5,711 nucleotides of DNA, from the NCBI GenBank assembly GCA_947629615.1, contig CANRER010000101.1:1-5711 (forward strand), read 5' to 3'. Shown piece after piece: positions 4,523 to 5,711 of this stretch; positions within the stretch are counted from its first letter, which is position 1, and every line of letters starts with the position of its first letter. The stretch is from an uncultured Clostridia bacterium. GTDB lineage: Bacteria > Bacillota > Clostridia > UMGS1883. A program made the translations under genes and the position numbers. The notes under the pieces were generated by a model. The model was given only the letters and a program-made list of their open reading frames with translations, had not been told where the DNA came from and did not search any database.

Positions 4523-5711
4523 TCACTCGGCGGGCATTACCACGATAGTGGTCGCGGTAAAGCGTCCGTCGGCGTCAAGCGAACCGATGGCGGTAACGGT
4601 ATCGCCGCGCTTGATGTCGGAGAAATTGACGGTTTTGCCGGTGGCGTTATTAAGCACCGCGGCGGTAACTGCCCCGTTAGACCTCTTAGCGGCATACACG
4701 CGCTCGCTCTTGCCGTCAATGCTGACGGTGAGGTAGCTGTTGGTCGTGCTGATGGAGGTTACGACGCCGCTCTTTTGATAAGCGGAAGGCGAAACCGACG
4801 CTACAACTGCGGTTATAACGCCGCTTTCAAGGTCGAGGGTGACATTATTGCCCACGCGGAGGTCGTAAATCTCGGCGGTTTTGCCGCTGACGGTTATCTT
4901 GGCCTTGGACGAAACCTCGTAGCTCTGCTTTTCGCCGTCAACCTCGACCTCGATGGTCGGGGCGGAGCTGATGGTTATTGCGGTTATGGAGCCGTTTATG
5001 CTGGAGTTGGCGCTTGTGGCGGTGATTTCGGTCACAACGCCGTCGAGCAGCTTAAGGGTCGCCTTATCGCCGACGGCCACGTCCTCGAAGTCGGCCTTGG
5101 CGGAGTTGCGGGTGACGGTTACGTCCTCGTCAACGTCATATTCCGCGTTGGCGTTGCTGTCGGTGCGGAGGGTGACGGTATCGTCCTTCTTGGAGCGAAC
5201 CGTGCCGGACACGGTCTGTTCGCCTGTCTTGGCCTCGATTTCGTCAACAACGCCCTTTTCGATGTAAACGGTGACGTTATAGCCGTTCTTCAAATCATTG
5301 AGCTCGGCCTTCTTGCCATCAACCGTGACCTTGGCGTCGGAATTGTCAGCCACGACAATCTCGCGGTAGTCCCTGCCCTCGACAACGGCGAAGGAAACGC
5401 TGCCCGTGCGGAAGGACAAATCAGCCAGACGGCCGGAAACCTCCTCGTCCTCGGGAGCGGTATTCGCGTTAGAGTTGGTGTTAGTGTTGGTGTTGGTACC
5501 GGTATTCGTATTCGTGTTCGTATTCGTATTGGCGTCAGAGCCTGAAGTGTCGGGCGAAAGAGCCTCAAAGCCGACAAGCTTGTCGCCGCTGAACACGGCC
5601 AAAGCCTCGCTGCCGTTCACGATGTTGGCCGCCGCGCTCTTAACGCCGTCCTTGATAACGGAAACGCCGCTTCCGATAGAATAGGTTTCGGTTGTCTTGG
5701 CGGTTTCGTTA
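4523..5711 (-). CDS. Repetitive, probably exported surface protein, C-terminal part (5' end outside window)
   Basis: The frame is open to the right edge, so only about the last 395 residues are seen. The first visible residues are NETAKTTETYSIGSGVSVIK, and the GTG at 5618-5620 is an internal Val rather than a start. A short beta-rich piece leads into an Asn-Thr linker (5459-5530). Four beta-rich modules of about 70 residues follow, each built around V-G-V--I, a -V-DGK- turn, -A-L-DL--GD-V-L- and a closing DGVVTEI-A (5440-5231, 5212-5018, 4996-4799, 4771-4535). The last module ends RGDTVTAIGSLDADGRFTATT, similar to DUF5666-like repeats. The composition is acidic and rich in Thr, Val, Asp and Ser, with no cysteine. 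Such modules are common in extracellular proteins of Bacillota, often with N-terminal S-layer homology domains, which would lie outside this window. No LPXTG anchor is present at the C-terminus (ends VVMPAE). The function is not known. A terminator follows the stop. Confidence 0.8.
   Translation of the reverse strand, partial: NETAKTTETYSIGSGVSVIKDGVKSAAANIVNGSEALAVFSGDKLVGFEALSPDTSGSDANTNTNTNTNTGTNTNTNTNSNANTAPEDEEVSGRLADLSFRTGSVSFAVVEGRDYREIVVADNSDAKVTVDGKKAELNDLKNGYNVTVYIEKGVVDEIEAKTGEQTVSGTVRSKKDDTVTLRTDSNANAEYDVDEDVTVTRNSAKADFEDVAVGDKATLKLLDGVVTEITATSANSSINGSITAITISSAPTIEVEVDGEKQSYEVSSKAKITVSGKTAEIYDLRVGNNVTLDLESGVITAVVASVSPSAYQKSGVVTSISTTNSYLTVSIDGKSERVYAAKRSNGAVTAAVLNNATGKTVNFSDIKRGDTVTAIGSLDADGRFTATTIVVMPAE
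4535..5440 (-). repeat. Four tandem beta-rich protein modules of about 70 residues
   Basis: The modules are diverged at DNA level but share their pattern at protein level. The recurring closing segments are EKGVVDEIEA, LDGVVTEITA, ESGVITAVVA and the variant LDADGRFTATTI. The recurring middle segments are DGKKAELNDLKNG, SAKADFEDVAVGD, SGKTAEIYDLRVGN and GKTVNFSDIKRGD. Their strong divergence argues against a recent duplication. Confidence 0.7.
5459..5530 (-). repeat. Asn-Thr dipeptide tract (linker)
   Basis: Alternating Asn and Thr codons run for 24 residues with one Gly, two Ser and one Ala interruptions. The half nearest the N-terminus uses mostly AAT/AAC ACG and the other half AAC ACC/ACT, so the hexanucleotide repeats form two sub-blocks. 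The tract lies between two folded parts and probably acts as a flexible, possibly glycosylated, cell-wall-spanning linker; that role is inferred from composition. Confidence 0.75.

Noticed and set aside
5459..5530. Hexanucleotide repeats considered as a CRISPR or other DNA-level array
   Set aside because: The repeats are six bases long, without spacers, and lie in frame inside a coding sequence as Asn-Thr codons.
4379..5545. 388-residue open frame on the plus strand opposite the surface-protein gene
   Set aside because: It is a Gly/Val/Ala-rich mirror of the repetitive minus-strand gene. The minus-strand frame has the sensible repeats, acidic composition and downstream terminator, while this frame lacks a ribosome-binding site and starts within the hairpin region.

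Overview
The window looks like chromosomal DNA of a Gram-positive anaerobe of the Bacillota, most likely class Clostridia and an Oscillospiraceae/Ruminococcaceae-like gut lineage. This is an inference. The support is GC-rich coding sequence set in AT-rich intergenic DNA, strong AGGAGG/GAGGTGA ribosome-binding sites, sigma-A promoters with extended -10 boxes, a four-cysteine L31 protein, a glycoside hydrolase family 43 (GH43) enzyme, and a modular surface-type protein. No phage, transposase, tRNA, rRNA or CRISPR was seen.

Layout. (1) 1-2204: a monocistronic gene for an EF-G-2-type elongation factor G paralogue, with a -10 box at the window edge and a good intrinsic terminator. (2) 2222-3764: a two-gene operon with its own promoter. 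It encodes a cytoplasmic GH43-like five-bladed beta-propeller glycosidase that starts at GTG or TTG. Its stop codon overlaps the start of a 181-residue protein with an XRE-like helix-turn-helix and a LexA/S24-like C-terminal domain whose catalytic Ser and Lys both appear to be lost. (3) 3801-4107: rpmE (ribosomal protein L31) with a near-consensus promoter, a short leader and its own terminator. (4) 4108-4465: about 360 bp with no credible gene but with a dense run of inverted repeats, including a 9+4+9 palindrome and a hairpin with a cUACGg tetraloop. It resembles a dispersed intergenic repeat element or an unassigned structured RNA. (5) 4466-5711, minus strand: the C-terminal part of a repetitive, probably exported protein with an Asn-Thr linker and four beta-rich modules of about 70 residues. 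It ends at a terminator shared by the convergent strands and is cut by the window's right edge.

The genes do not form one pathway. Two are translation genes (the EF-G paralogue and L31), two form a carbohydrate-enzyme/regulator-like pair, and one is a surface-type protein. The most unusual points are the catalytically dead LexA-like protein coupled to a GH43 enzyme, the hairpin-dense region after rpmE, and the altered GTPase motifs of the EF-G paralogue.
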